A stretch of 64,000 nucleotides of DNA from Strongyloides papillosus (lineage: Eukaryota > Nematoda > Chromadorea > Rhabditida > Strongyloididae), in the NCBI GenBank assembly GCA_005656395.1, contig SRSI01000019.1, positions 744,001 through 808,000 of the forward strand. Reading direction: 5' to 3'. The position numbers and the translations under genes are program-made. The notes under the pieces are model-generated. The model was not told where the DNA came from and ran no database searches. It worked only from the letters and a program-made list of their open reading frames with translations. Numbering within the stretch: the stretch's first letter is position 1; each line of letters begins with the position of its first letter. Shown piece after piece: positions 1-13,655 of this stretch.

Positions 1-85
1 GTATTTTTTACAAAATTTTTAAATGATTGTAATTTTAATAAGAAATATGTCTAATTTACAATATATTATCGAATATAATCCACAA

Positions 86-330
86 CTAGTCTCCATTTAT
101 TAGCCACCTTATCGATTCCAAATGTGAAAAATTTCTTATTCTTTTTGAAGAAAGTTTCAAAAAACCAATATTTGCCTTACCAACTTTACTAAAGTATCCA
201 GCATCCCAAAAGCTATGTAGAGATAAGAGTAAGTAGTGATTAGATGGAGAAACATCTGGAAAGTATTTTGTGTGCGAGAGAAATTCATAACTTCTCTTAT
301 TCAGAATTTTTCGAGTCTTCAATGTCACAT
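86..330 (-). mobile_element. mariner transposase C-terminal remnant
   Basis: The - strand reading frame resembles the end of a mariner transposase: a degenerate form of the catalytic YSPDLSP block is visible as YFPDVSPSNHY, followed by a region like the usual 'SL..F' segment. A second frame just downstream reads NKWRLVVDYI, like the mariner C-terminal RW..V(I/V)D motif. The frames do not join, so it is a decayed fragment. I could not find terminal inverted repeats or the N-terminal helix-turn-helix part in the following kilobase. It is more diverged than the mariner at 44422-45335. Confidence 0.6.
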
Positions 331-2232
331 GTCATCATATTGAAGAACAAAATTTTTGTAATTTTTCGAATTACGTAATTTTTTTAGAATTTTTTTGTCT
401 AATTTCGATAGAATTTTATAATAGAGGTCATTAAAAGTTGTTTGGAAATTATAGAATTTCAAATAATCTTTATTCGAAGCTAAAGCTATACAAATCCATA
501 CTTCATCTTAAAGATTCATTTCTTTGTCTTGAAACTTTGAGAACGATCTTTACATAGTTCCAACATTTACTACATCTCTCTCCAATGCTATACAAAAATT
601 TTTGGAAGTATCATTTGTCATTTGTCTTAGTTGTAGCTCTTAGAAAATACAATGTCAAAAATTACTTCTGACCACATCTATGTTTAACAAAAGAAAATGT
701 AGCATAGACGGTGTAACAAATTGTGATTATACGAATTTTAAAGTTAAGAAGTGGTACTATCTAATTACTATAATAGCTTAATTTTATATCGATTGTAATC
801 GTGTTTTTTTGATGATTAAAAATGACCATAAATAATACGACAGAACTTTTGCAACAACCTAGTATTTTAAACAGATGGTTTGAAAAATTTTGTAGCTTAA
901 ATTATTTGACACTCTTCTCTACCGACTGATAGGATTTTTAAAGCTGAAAGAATTAAGATATGTATCTTTTTTTCATTTAATTATTTAGGTAATTTCTTGA
1001 GTAATGAAGATTGAAGATGAGTACTAGTTAGTATTGCTAAAATTTTTTCAACTCAAGATCATACTCTAAAAGATACATTACAGACTGCTATGTAAGACTT
1101 TTCTGCATATGTTTTACGACTGCCCATAAGTAAAAAAATTGTATAAACAAACAAAAATATCCCTTAAAGGGAAAATTAATATATTTTTAAAAATTTAAAG
1201 CATCTTAGGATGCGACCTACTTCTAATAGAATTAGTTATGTGCATTTTTATAATTATCTTTCTAATACCAAATTATGTATTGTTTTAATTTATGTACGGT
1301 AGAAATTCTCCTTGAATTTTGTTCTCACATTAATAATTAGATTCTTCTTTTTCATGTCACTTGCTAAAATAGTATTATTTCTACTTTGTTTACCAACTGA
1401 TAATAATGCTCTTCAATTGTTTTTTAAAACAATTTTTTATAAAAAAAATATTATTGAAGATGTAAGAAAAAGGAAAATAACAAGGAAAATAAGTATTGGA
1501 GTTTTTTTTAACCGTAGAATTTTGTTAATACATATTAATTAATTTATAAAACTTTGTTGTAATCATATTACAATCGAAATTAATACATTCTTCATATATT
1601 TTTTTTCTATATCATTCGTTAACATATTTAGAAAATCAAAAAAACATATTTGTTTTTTGTATGTTACATTTTTCATAAAGTAATATCTTAATTTTGCAAC
1701 TGGATAAATATAATTTCTTCTGTTTCCTGACATTCACACACTACAAAACATAATTAAATACTTAATAGATTTTAAAATTTATTTTTGCTTTTATAATTGT
1801 CAATGTAAAGAATTTTCTAAAAACAAATTATTAAAAACATTTTTAACAAATAGATCATAATATTTTCCATATAATCAAAACAAAAGGAACTTGAAGTATT
1901 TCTAATGTTTTAATTAAATGAATAAAGGTGAAAAATACATTTGAAATGTAGTTAATTTCATTTGATAAAATTTTTTTGTTTTTCATTATAAATTAATATT
2001 TATTTTAAAAATTAAAAATGGGTTTAAATAATAATAATATTCAGTGAGCAGAATAATTGTTAATAATTAAAATATGTATAAAATAATGTTATGATAAAAG
2101 AATTAAAAATCTTACAAAAGTCATTCGTATTCCTAAAAGTAAATTATAAGAATTGAAGAATTCTATAAATGATTAGTGATACTGTATAAAACTTTTTACA
2201 TAACATTTTGTTGAGTAATTATTAATATTGTT
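331..2232. other. intergenic, AT-rich
   Basis: No gene recognised. Part of the first 800 bases may be further decayed mariner sequence. The short hydrophobic frame at 1312-1542 has no family resemblance and is probably chance. Confidence 0.5.
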
Positions 2233-3356
2233 ATGATGGATATTTTGTCAGTTATAATTTCCTTCTTAAATTCTGAAATCTATTTAATATCCTTATTTCT
2301 ACTAACAGTTATTATAAATTTTATTACATTTATTACGATAAAGAAGTTTTCTAAGAGGGATGCATATTTTTACTACAGAATAATGTTATATTATCAACTA
2401 TTTCATGGAATAATTACAGTTACTGCAAATTTTATTGGAAGCCCTGAACTGTTGTTTTTTAATGATTATACTATTTATTATGTTACTGGGTTTAAATATT
2501 TTAAATCAAATAAATATCTCGTTATGATATACTGGGCAATAGACGGTTATTTAATTTTAAATGAATTAACAATTGTTACTATAAAATTAGTTATAAGAGA
2601 TCTAGTAATTCGTAAAAACATAAAATTTACTTTTAATTACCTTTTAATTTCGATTTTTGCTTCTTCGCTTACAACAATTACTTTTTGCCTGATTACTATG
2701 GTAATTTTTTTTGATGTAATAGATGTTAACACAATAAACATTAAAAATCATACATTGGAGGGTGATGAATTAATTAATCCAAAACATGAGAATTTTATTA
2801 TCGTACCAATGGTAAAGGAAAAAACCTCTTTTATAAATAATTAACTTTTTAGAAATTATTCGAACGTATATTAATAAGCTGTAGTGCAATTATATTTTTC
2901 ACACTTAATTATACAACTGTAGTAGTATTGATGAGAAAGTACTTTATTTTCTTGAAAAATCAAGGAAATATAATTTCAGTAAAGACCAAAAATATTGCCT
3001 GTAACATAACAAAAGCACTAATTCTCGAATGTACTGTTCCATGTATTTTATATATCATTCCCGTTATTATCATTGGAGTTTCCTTTATTACGGAACAAAT
3101 TAAGGAAATAAAAAATGTTGGAACTTTAACTTTAAGAATCCTTATAATTGGTCCATTTTGTAATTCACTAATATCACTATTTGTAAACAGAAAAAACAGA
3201 GAAAATTTAAAAAAAATTATAATTAGTATGTTCTGTTGCAGACACTTAATGAAAAACACTGTCATTCCTGAGAATAGATTTATTCAACGATCAGTTAAAG
3301 CATCAAGAATCCCAGTTACCGAAACAAAATTCGACAGTAGATTTGCGTTGTTTTAA
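2233..3356 (+). CDS. nematode seven-transmembrane chemoreceptor (STR/SRH-like), 2 exons
   Basis: Exon 1 is 2233-2811 and exon 2 is 2853-3356; the 41-nt intron 2812-2852 (GTAAAG...TTTTTAG) is phase 0. The joined protein is 360 residues. Hydrophobic segments lie at about residues 10-33, 48-68, 95-115, 135-165, 198-222, 248-275 and 285-300, consistent with seven helices. The intracellular loop before helix 6 and the NxTKALILE..VPCILYIIP stretch resemble the TM6 region of the STR superfamily, and FVNRKNRENLKKII is a typical basic tail after TM7. The ligand is unknown; the family is used in nematode chemosensation. Splicing is inferred from frame continuity and splice signals. Subfamily assignment is tentative. 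Confidence 0.75.
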
Positions 3357-6300
3357 ATTGTAAATTGATAAAAAATTTGATAACAAATTAGTTACTTTTA
3401 TTGGTATTATAAAATTTATTATGGTAAAATATGATACTCATTATAAATAAATTTTTAGTTAATTTATTCCAATTTTATGATAATAATTTTAATAATAACA
3501 CAACATTATGAAAAGTATTAAAATGTTGTAAAAATATTACTTCATGAAAAACAATTTCATCATTTTTAATAATAAAATTGTCGTAAAAGTGCATTATTAT
3601 TCTGTCAATGGAAAATTTTTTTTTGGGAATTCTTATCAAGAGATATACCCAAAAGACATTTTGTTGATTTCATTTGTTACAAATAAAATTTAATAAATAG
3701 TTTATTTTTAGAAAAAATTTTAGTATTCATACGCAAGTTGTTTTTTTTAAAAGTCTATTTTTCTACAATATGTTTATTTTCTGATCATTAACCACTACTC
3801 ACTTGCCTTTTTATAACATTTTCTTTAATGCTTAATTTAACTAAAATTTCATTAAATAAATAAAAAAAATAACTTTGTTTTTTAAAGCATTTACTACCTC
3901 AAAAACAAAAATGATAGTCGTGATTTTTTTAAGTAAAAATTTACAAGTTGCATAAAAAAACGAAGATATGTAATTACATCATTTTATTTTAAAAACATTC
4001 TTAGAAACTATTAGTGAATAAAAATGTTCTTGAAAAATTGTATTTTTTTTATTTATCTATAGATAAATTAGAAAAATTATTGTTGTTTATTCATTATTTT
4101 AGAAAATACATCCCAAAAATGTATTTATAATTTCCTTTTCATTATTAATAAAATGTATATCCATATACTTTTTAAGATACAAAATATTATATTTTTAATT
4201 TTTTCAAATACCATAATTTGAAGTAAAAAAATTTTTCTATCTACAAATACTATTTACATATAAAAAATTAGAATGTTTTTACTACAACTTGCTTACCAAA
4301 ATAATTTTTTCTTTTTGTCATTTTTTTTTCTTAGAATGATTATATAATCATTTTAAAATATCATTTTTATAAATGATTGATGATATCAAGAAATATAAAA
4401 AGATGGAAACTTAAAAAAAAATTTTTTAAACATTTTATATTTCTTTTGACTTTAAATTTATTTATTTTTTACCCCTCTGAATTATGAAGCAGTTGTTTAG
4501 GGCAAAAAATATATATGGTATTTCCTTAAACAAAGCGTATGGATGCATTTTTTATTATTTTGGGAAATCTCAAAGTTAAATGTGAAAATTTTTTCTTTAT
4601 TAGGGTGTTTAACTCTTTTCTCTACCATACTTTAGTACTTAGTTAAACCCCATTTTTTTAGTTAACTGGAGAGTTTAAAATAAACAAATAATTGTATTAA
4701 TATACATAATTTAAAATCTTGGTATTTTCAATAACAATATAATAATTGATCTAGTATTTAATTTCCTACTCTCGATAACTCTTTACTTTTAGTTTTATAT
4801 ACTTTTATTTGAATAAACTGTGTCTTAATAACTTATAAAAATGACTATTATTTGTTAAGCAGCATATTCTTTTCTTTTCATCACATGACCTCTTTGCCTT
4901 CATTTTGTTCTATATTTTTCAATATATCCGCTTTCATTTCTTATCCAATTCCATGACAGTTAAAAAACATAAAATAACAAATGAAATTATCTGTAAAATA
5001 TGCTTCTTTAAAGATCCCTAAAGAATATCGTATATCACAATGACATTTTACGATTTTAATTTTATATCTTTCATCTCTCAAATCCATCAATTTAATGGTC
5101 CTCTCTTAGCGTTTATAAATTTATTATCTTATCAATTCTCTTTGTATACTTATAATATTTTAGGAAAATGTACTTCCAATATATCTTCCATAAAATAGTT
5201 TTACTATTTTTTTTTTCTTTTTACAACGTATTTTCCAAAATTGAAATCAATTTTATTCTTTATATATCAAAATATATTTTCACCAGATTTTATCACTATT
5301 TTTATAAAACCATTCAATAAAAAATTATGAGAATTTATATTAAAAATAAACCTAATTTCAATTTATAAAATTCATGTGACCTTCACATATATTTTTATTC
5401 TTGAAACATACGCTTCAAGACTATTGCACTTTTTAGGAAAGTTTTGTTTTATCATCTACAAGATAAATATACACAATAATTTATATCGTTTCTAATTTTA
5501 AAATATTAATAAAATGATAAGCAAAATATGGGTGTTCATTTTAATTAAAGTAAATGTTTCTTATTCAATAATTTTTCATCTTTAATTTATAGTGATAACA
5601 AAATAAAAAATTATTAAATTTTTTTTATAAATTTCCACTGTATCCTTTACATTAATTTTAATGTCATAAAAATATTACCTATCAATATTTATTTACTTAC
5701 CATTTTTCCTCATGTCCATATTTTATTTAATGAAACCTGTGTTAATAAAGATAAAAATGTTTAGCATATAAATGCGCTTTACATTTATATCCTTCATACT
5801 TTTATTAACCTTGCTTTTATATCTTCTTCTCATTATCACTAAAAATGAGATACATTTTTATTCCTAATTTATTAATATAAAATATTTTTTTACCATAAAT
5901 TTTATAATTGAGTAAAAAAATGTTTATTTAACATTTTTAATAAAATGATAAGAAAAATTCCCTATTTTTATATTTCTATAATATATATTTATATTTTCTA
6001 AATTTAATTGTCTTCATTTTATTTATTTTTAAAAATATATAGTGCTTTTAATTTGCATTTCAATTTAATAGCTTCAATATTATACACTCGGTAACTGATA
6101 ATGTTTTTATAATTCTATTAGAAGCACAAAAAATTGCCAATTATTTTTAAATCTTTATTTCAAAAAAAATTTTTTTTAAATTATTTCAAATTAAATAGGA
6201 GATAATTTTATCAGACTCCGGATGAGCGAATTTTATATAATACATGTTTTTACTTCCCACAAAATATATTTTTAATTGAAGACTCCTTATAAATGTTTCT

Positions 6301-8015
6301 CTTACCATTTTTTTTATCATTTGAAATCTTTTAAATTTAAACATCATACTCTTTTCTCAAATAAGACTTTTGTTTTCAGAATATTAAGCAGGTATAATCC
6401 TAGTCATAATAAAAAAATTTTTTATACAAATAAAGTAATTTTTTTCTTTTCTTATCAAATAAAATTTCCGTTTTTGCAAAAATTTATATAGTTGGTGTCT
6501 TTTTAATTAAATACTAATAAAAGACTATATATATAATTATTTTAAAGTAATATAAGCTTTTATAACTTTAAATAATCATATGACGTGGAAATATATTAGC
6601 AAGAATTTGTACTATGATAATAAAATGATTGACAATGTTAATTTTAAATAACAATACATGTGGAGTAAAAATTGCCTGTCATTTACTTTCTAACATTTAA
6701 ATATTTAGTAAGCTGTTAAGAACAACTTAAATGACGTTTTAATCTATCTGTTATCCATAAATTGACATTAATCGTTTTCTATCTCTTTCAAACATTTTTA
6801 TAAAAAAAAATTTTTTTTAAATATTTTTCTACTTACTATATATTTATAAGCATTTATTTATTTTATAAATTATAACTTTATTACTTATTAATAATATAAT
6901 TTATGAAAAATGCAATCTGTTAGTTAACTTTTTTTATATAATTTATATACCAAATAAGTACTTTTTGTTAAAAAAAATTTACCCTTTTGAAAAGTTTGAT
7001 TATGTAAATGGTAATTAATTATATGTAAAAATAGTAAGCTGTCATAAATGAAAGCATATACATACTCTCAACTTTATTTATATTACTTAAAAATTTTATA
7101 TATTTATTTATATTTTATCTTCTTCACTTCTTACAGCAGTTAATTTTTATACCAATTTCAATGCCATTTTCTTCTTCCAATCCACTCATCTCATTTCTCT
7201 CTCTCACTTCATAATTAGTTGCTTTTTCTGTGTAATATACTTTCATCCACTTTCATACCGTTGTTTGATGGATGAAGGATCCAGTCCAACATTCTAGCCA
7301 TTAAAATTTTTAGCACTTCTTCTTATATCATATAACATTCTTGTATGTCTCTACATTCTAACCATACACTATATGTATTATATTCTCCGAGTTTTTAACC
7401 CCTACTCTCAACAAATATACATCTATCTTCTCAAGCACATTGATATTTTCTTCTTACAGCAACTGCCACCAAACTATTAGCTGAAGCAGCTCGTTTTTCT
7501 TCTATATTTTAAATACACCATATTTTTTGAAAAACTCTGCCAATAATCTTCCAAGCTTCATAATATTTATAATACGTATACATTTAAATATATATATATT
7601 TTATATATATATTATATATATAAATATATTCATATACATTTATTTATCTTTCAATATATAATTTAATATATTGATTCTATTTTTTGGGTGCCAAAGCTGT
7701 TTCACAAACTTCTAAAATATTGGTTTTGTGATTATTTACGAATGTAGAAAAAGGAAATAATATTATTTCTATCTTAAATTATATTTATATAGAAATAGAT
7801 CAAATTAATCATTATTATACTATTATTTACTCTCAAGATATATCTTAATCATATAAAAGACCAATTTATAATAATATAGTCAAAAAGATATAATATATCT
7901 ATCAAAGTTATCAATCACAACAGGAAATACCTTTTTTTATTATTAAATTATTAGAATATTTATCAATCTTATTGATAGGTGATACGACTTAATTTATTAT
8001 ACCATCATCTTGGTT
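3357..8015. other. long AT-rich intergenic region
   Basis: About 4.6 kb with A/T homopolymers, TA-rich microsatellite-like runs (around 7585-7630) and no recognisable coding sequence. The frame at 6276-6491 is low-complexity. The distal part may hold the promoter and untranslated leader of the RGS gene that follows, but no specific element can be supported. Confidence 0.5.
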
Positions 8016-11000
8016 ATGGCATTTCTGAGAATGCGATCTGGAAATAATCGAGATGTTGATCGTTTAGTTCACCCAAATAGGGTTATCTATACAAAAATGG
8101 AAACATTAATTAAAAGTATGCTTGATACTGTTGATGGAGTTCCCATACGTACAGTTAAATCTTTTCTATCAAAGATACCATCTGTTTTTACGGGTCAAGA
8201 TTTAATAGCGTGGATTATGAAACATTGTGATGTTGTTGATTTATCTGATGCTCTACATCTGGCACATCTTATTGCTGCACATGGTTATTTATTTCAAATT
8301 GATGATCATATTCTTACTGTAAAAAACGATGGTACATTCTATAGATTTCAAACACCATATTTTTGGCCTTCTAATTGTTGGGAACCAGAAAATACTGATT
8401 ATGCTGTATATCTATGTAAAAGAACAATGCAAAATAAAGCGCACCTTGAGTTAGAAGATTTTGAAGCAGAAAATTTAGCAAAATTACAAAAGATGTTTTC
8501 AAGGAAATGGGAATTTGTATTTATGCAGGCAGAGGCACAATATAAAGTTGATAAGAAGCGTGATAGAATGGAAAGACAAATATTGGATAGCCAAGAAAGA
8601 GCATTTTGGGATGTTCACAGACCAGTTCCTGGTTGTGTTAATACAACAGAGGTTGACTTTCGGAAGTTATCAAGATCAGGAAGACCTAAATATAGTAATT
8701 CTAATAATCTTATATCAACATCACCTGGTTACTCACAATACTCAACATCGGCTGTTGTTGCTCATAATAATTCATTGAATAATGAATTGTCTAATAAAAC
8801 TGGTACTACTGCTGAATCTAATCCACCTCCAACAACGTCTTTTTCAGCAAGAACATATAGTCAAAGACCTGGCATGAGGAGATGTACACAATTGCATGAT
8901 ACTCTATCACATGAGGTAATTTTTTATCTAATAAGTTGTTGAATAAGTTTTGTCGTTTTTTTACATAACTTTTTTAATGTGTGGAAGCTTCGAAAAAATT
9001 AACGAGGTATAAATTTAATTTTTCTATAATTTTTTTTAAAATTATTGAGAAACTTTTTATATCTAAAATCGATAAGATATCTACCAAATATAGACAAGAT
9101 GTAGATAATATATTAAAAAGTAAATAATTTTCTTAAAAAATTATATGATTTTCAATATTCTGTAAAATAAACGACAAAACTCATTCGATAACCAAATAAA
9201 ATAAATATTAAATTAATCAATTCAATTATAGATCAACGCATTACAATCACGTCTAGCTAAAAATGTATTAAAAACATCAAAAGTAGTTGAAAATTATTTA
9301 CAGTATTATGAGAGAAGGAAAATTTTCGATCCTTTCCTTGTTCCACCAGCCTCTCCTGGTGACCCATTCTCATCACAACCAAATCCATGGCTTTCTGATA
9401 CCGTTGATTATTGGCAACATGATAAAATTACAGGTGAAATAGCAACAAGAAGATTAAAACTTTGGGAAGAAAGTTATGAAGAATTATTAATTGATTCTCT
9501 TGGTAGAGAGACGTTACAGAAATTTTTGGATAAAGAGTATTCTGGAGAAAATCTACGTTTCTGGTGGGAAGTACAAAAATTAAGGAAGTGCGCTTCTAGG
9601 ATGGTTCCTGTACTTGTTACAGAGATATATAATGAATTTATTGATACTAATGCAACGTCACCTGTTAATATAGACTGTAAAGTTATGGATATCACTGAAG
9701 AAAACTTAAAAAATCCCAATAGATGGAGTTTTGATGAGGCAGCTGATCATATTTATTGTTTGATGAAAAACGATAGTTATCAAAGATTTTTACGGAGTGA
9801 TATATATAGAGATCTCTTGACACAATCAAAGAAAAAAGTAAGTTATAAATAATACATATTACTGTTTTTGTTGCCTCTTTTTTGCTACACTTTCACTTTC
9901 GTGATGTTAGTAATTAAGTAGAGATGAAATATTTGTAAATTTATTTATATACTATCATAATACTCTACAGTGATTTGATATATATATCATAGTTTTTCTT
10001 ACCTGTCTCTGTTTTTATAAAAAAGAAAATAAATAAATAAAAATATTGTCATGCCTTTTTTGAATGTCTCTAATTATTATTAATGCTTCTGCATGTAGTT
10101 TACGAATACCTAACTATAAGTCTTTATGTCTTCACTATTTCACAACCTATTGTCAAATTTTTAATGTATTATTTCTTATGAATCTTAACAATCTATTTTT
10201 AATTTCCTTCTTAGAATTCGCTTGCTTCTATGATCAGTCGAAAGACCTCCAAGAAAGTGATTTCATCAAGTTCCTTGACTTCATCATTTATTTCTCGATC
10301 AGCAAAGCTGACGTTAGGAACAACCAATGCAACCACTAGTAGTATTGCAAACGGTCTCCTAACAACACACCTGGCACCACCGTCATCTGATTTTCCATTA
10401 GCTGGCTCCTCCGGAGATATCAATAAAAAATCGAGTACCACTTCGCAACCTCGTGGTAATTTTACAACCTCAACATCCTCAACCTTTGCCTGATCTCATT
10501 AATATAATTTAACAATATTATTGTTGCATGGTGCCTGTACCTTTTTCTATTTTGTATCTTTAAAATTTTTAGTTACATTTCTCCTGATTAAGATTAATTA
10601 ATCAATAATTTTCCATTCAAATGAAATCAAAAAAATGTTATAATAATGTATTGTGTTAACAAATGGCTAATTGACGATAATAACAATGGAAATATATGTA
10701 AATATCTGTTTATTATAATGGAGTGGAACTAAACCTATATTTAATACAGTGTATTTAGTTTTAATTTATGTGCTAACCCATTTAGTTTAATAAAATTTTC
10801 ATATAAAAATATTGAAGAAAATAATAGCATTAATATTCTTCTATTATAGGCTCCTGGAAAAACTACCAGAGACATTGGTTTACGATTTCCAAACATACCT
10901 GGATTTGCATCCAATGTTATTAAAAGAGATGTAAATAATGCTAATAGCAATGCCCATCAACTACCAACAACCTTAACAACAAACCTCCCTAATAATTCAT

Positions 11001-11341
11001 CCCAACCTCAAGTAACAACTAATCCACCCACCTCCACAAGTAGTAGTTATAACATTACTGGACATGGAGCAACAACCCAGTCATCAACAAATATTTCAGC
11101 TATGACGACCAACCTTAATCAAATAACATTATCAACAAGTCAAAGTTTTTCACAACAATATGGTAGTGGTAGTTGTATTGGAAACAGTAATACTGTTGGA
11201 ATGACAACATCTGCCATAACGTCATCAGAAGATAAAGATACTCCCATAAAAAGTACATCACCCACAACAACAAAGACAAATAATGGTAATGATATAAATA
11301 CATCAAAAAAAGTATCTACTATCAATCCTTCTCTTAAATAA
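8016..11341 (+). CDS. egl-10: R7-family RGS protein (EGL-10/EAT-16 type), two alternative last exons
   Basis: This is a GTPase-activating protein for heterotrimeric G alpha subunits that works as a dimer with a divergent G beta-5 subunit. Exon 1 is 8016-8915, exon 2 is 9232-9837, then either exon 3 (10215-10493) or exon 4 (10850-11341); all junctions are phase 0. Residues about 25-118 are a DEP domain, followed by the R7H/DHEX region ([33 protein letters not shown]). The GGL domain starts at exon 2 (about 301-365, ending DPFLVPP), and the RGS box is about 380-497 ([25 protein letters not shown]). Products would be 594 or 665 residues. Start: the first ATG of the open frame, just before the conserved N-terminus. 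The linker and tails are Ser/Thr/Asn-rich. The R7 family is certain; choosing egl-10 over eat-16 rests on its closer likeness to vertebrate RGS7. Confidence 0.9.
10697..10704 (+). promoter_or_regulatory. possible PUF binding site (TGTAAATA)
   Basis: An exact match to the consensus read by Pumilio-type proteins lies about 200 bases after the stop codon of the short RGS isoform, in what would be its 3' untranslated region. In DNA this AT-rich such matches are common by chance. Confidence 0.2.
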
Positions 11342-12857
11342 TAAAAAAAACAATACAGTCATTATATTTATCAGTATACACACACACATTAAATTCATTC
11401 GGGTTGTAAACAACAAAAAATAAGTAGTATTTAATTTTTATTTCTTTCTTTACACCTTTATAATTCCATGCTTTTTAAAGTTAGCTTTATTATAAAAGTT
11501 TCATTTCAATAAAATTGTTTCATCATCACTTTCCTTTTTTATTATACAATTACATTTATATATCAACAAATTGAAATGTCTTTTTCATTAAAAATTATAT
11601 TTGATATTTAAGGTAACAACTCATTTAAAAAAAGTCCATTAAATGTTTTTAGAATTCCAACAAAAAGTTTTTTTTATTATCATCATTTTTAATAAATGTT
11701 TGTACAGCATTTTTTGAAAATAATAAATATCAAAGGAATTATATATTTAAAAGATTTTCTCCATTCTGTTTAGTTTTGTTTTCGTAAACACATACTAAAA
11801 GTTTTTCCTAACTGATATTTATTTATTAATTAAAACAAAGTACTGTTTATTAAGGTAAAAAGCACAGTTGGAGTTAAGGCGACTTTTTACAAATAGTTTA
11901 ACAAGAGGTAGATATTTAACGTGGATCCTCCTCCATATCTCTAATATCCTTCTTTTTCGATCAATTACTAATCCTACCTTATATTTATTTTATTGCATTT
12001 TATTGTAACGCTTTTTGTGTTTAAAATAGTAAATCAAAGTAATCTCGAATGTTCTCTAAGATTAGGATGTGTAGGGTTTTTAGTTATGGGATCTATATCC
12101 TAATTGTTTCATGTTGGAGAGATGTATTCAATGGTTTTAAATTTATGCCTAATTAATTTTATATTTACCCTAAAGATTTGTTTAATTAGCTTTCTTAACT
12201 AAATATGGATATTTAAATTTTTTTATTTACATAAATTTGGGTTCTTAATTAATTTATTTTATCTTGGGAAAGATTATATACCATGTTCTTTTATTTGAAG
12301 GATGTAATTTTAATTGTTATTATGATTTAACATATTTAGAGTTTCTCAAGTAGCTTTTAGTGATGGAAGAATAACTTTTTTAAAGTATACAAAATGTGTA
12401 AAGAATGTTATTTCATCATTGAGACCTTCTTTGAGATTGTATTTCCTTTCATTTAAACAGACAATCTATTGTGGACTGTTGTATGTTGTGTTTTGACCTG
12501 TCTTGGTTCAAAAACTTTCTCTAGTATGAATCGCATCTAGTATACGACATCATAAACAAATTAATATTTTACCATATTTAAAAAAAGGCGAAATATGAGT
12601 AAGTTGTCCAAAATAGTGAGAGAAAAAACGTTAAATATTTTTATCTTTTACATTTTTAATCACCTTGAGAATGGGTGAAATATAAAAAAAACGACACTTG
12701 TATAGAAAAGAATACCTTTTATTTGACTATTATTCATACACTCATGAGGAATGATCAATAGAAGGACACGTCTCATAATATAAGGAATGACCTTGTCAAA
12801 TAGATAGATACTTCTCCTAGATACAACAATTTTTTAGTATTCTCCCCTGTCGACAGG
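11342..12857. other. 3' untranslated and intergenic sequence
   Basis: AATAAA-like signals occur soon after the RGS stop codon. The stretch from about 11,870 to 12,560 is slightly less AT-rich but gives no recognisable product on either strand. Confidence 0.4.
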
Positions 12858-13655
12858 ATGCCACAAACACTTATTTGTTTATTTTTTTTAATAAATACTG
12901 TAATATGGAGTTACTCACTTTATTATGATATTTATATTCTTACACATCTTTACGTAAATTCATGGAGTGAAAAATTAGTGATGTTAACAAACATTAACTT
13001 CTTAATACTTACAATACATTCTTATGTTATATTAATAACAATATTACTACCAAAAATCAATTTTTTAACAAAATTTCGTGACTTTACTTTCCATACAATT
13101 ATTTTTCCAGTTGCCATTGTAAGTCACTTTTTTTTTTCTTTTTGATAAACAAAAAATTATTATTAATTAAAATAATATGTATAGTTGACAAGTTTAATGT
13201 TTTGGGGTCTTTATATGATAAACCCAGAATTAGTTATGCCTTCATGGGCCTATGAACAGATACCAGAATGGATCAATCATGTAACTCATTCCTATCCTTT
13301 TATAACAGTTACCCTTGAAATAATGTTACTTAAGCATAAGATACCTTCATCAATGAAAAAGGCAACTCTTCTTACATTAACTGCTTTTACAGGATATATC
13401 TTAATGTAAGTGAAAAATATAATGTTATATTATAAAAGTTAACCATAATTTACCTTCTGTTACAGATTGGTACATTTTTATTTAACATATAACGTCTGGT
13501 TATATCCAATTTTCCACTATATATCTCCGTTTTCTACGATCAGTATATTATTGTCAGCAGCTGTCTTGATGGTTGCATTATCTAATGTAGCTATTTATTT
13601 ATCTAAAAATATTCATTCTACATCGTTTCCTCAAAAAAATAAAAAAAATGTTTGA
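12858..13655 (+). CDS. AIG1/FAR-17a family membrane hydrolase, 3 exons
   Basis: Exons are 12858-13118, 13185-13405 and 13466-13655, with introns of 66 and 60 nt (phases 0 and 2). The joined product is 223 residues with about six membrane segments. It matches the AIG1/ADTRP family: KLVMLTNINF, RDFTFHTIIFPVA, then FWGLYMINPELVMP, EWINHVTHSYPF, GYI and NVWLYPIFHYISP. In mammals these proteins are atypical threonine hydrolases that cleave fatty-acid esters of hydroxy fatty acids. The conserved threonine (about T44 here) and histidine (H122 in NHVTH) are both present. The length is close to the family norm (about 240), so the gene looks complete. The ATG at 12858 opens the frame. Confidence 0.85.

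Noticed and set aside
1312..1542. Open frame of 76 residues on the + strand
   Set aside because: Hydrophobic/Lys composition expected from AT-rich DNA, no family motif or supporting splice context.
6276..6491. Open frame of 71 residues
   Set aside because: Phe/Lys-rich, typical of T- and A-run translation; no domain.
7585..7630. TATATA runs as a possible promoter or origin
   Set aside because: Simple TA microsatellites are everywhere in the window.
10211..10441. - strand frame opposite RGS exon 3
   Set aside because: Antisense shadow of the Ser/Thr-rich coding exon.
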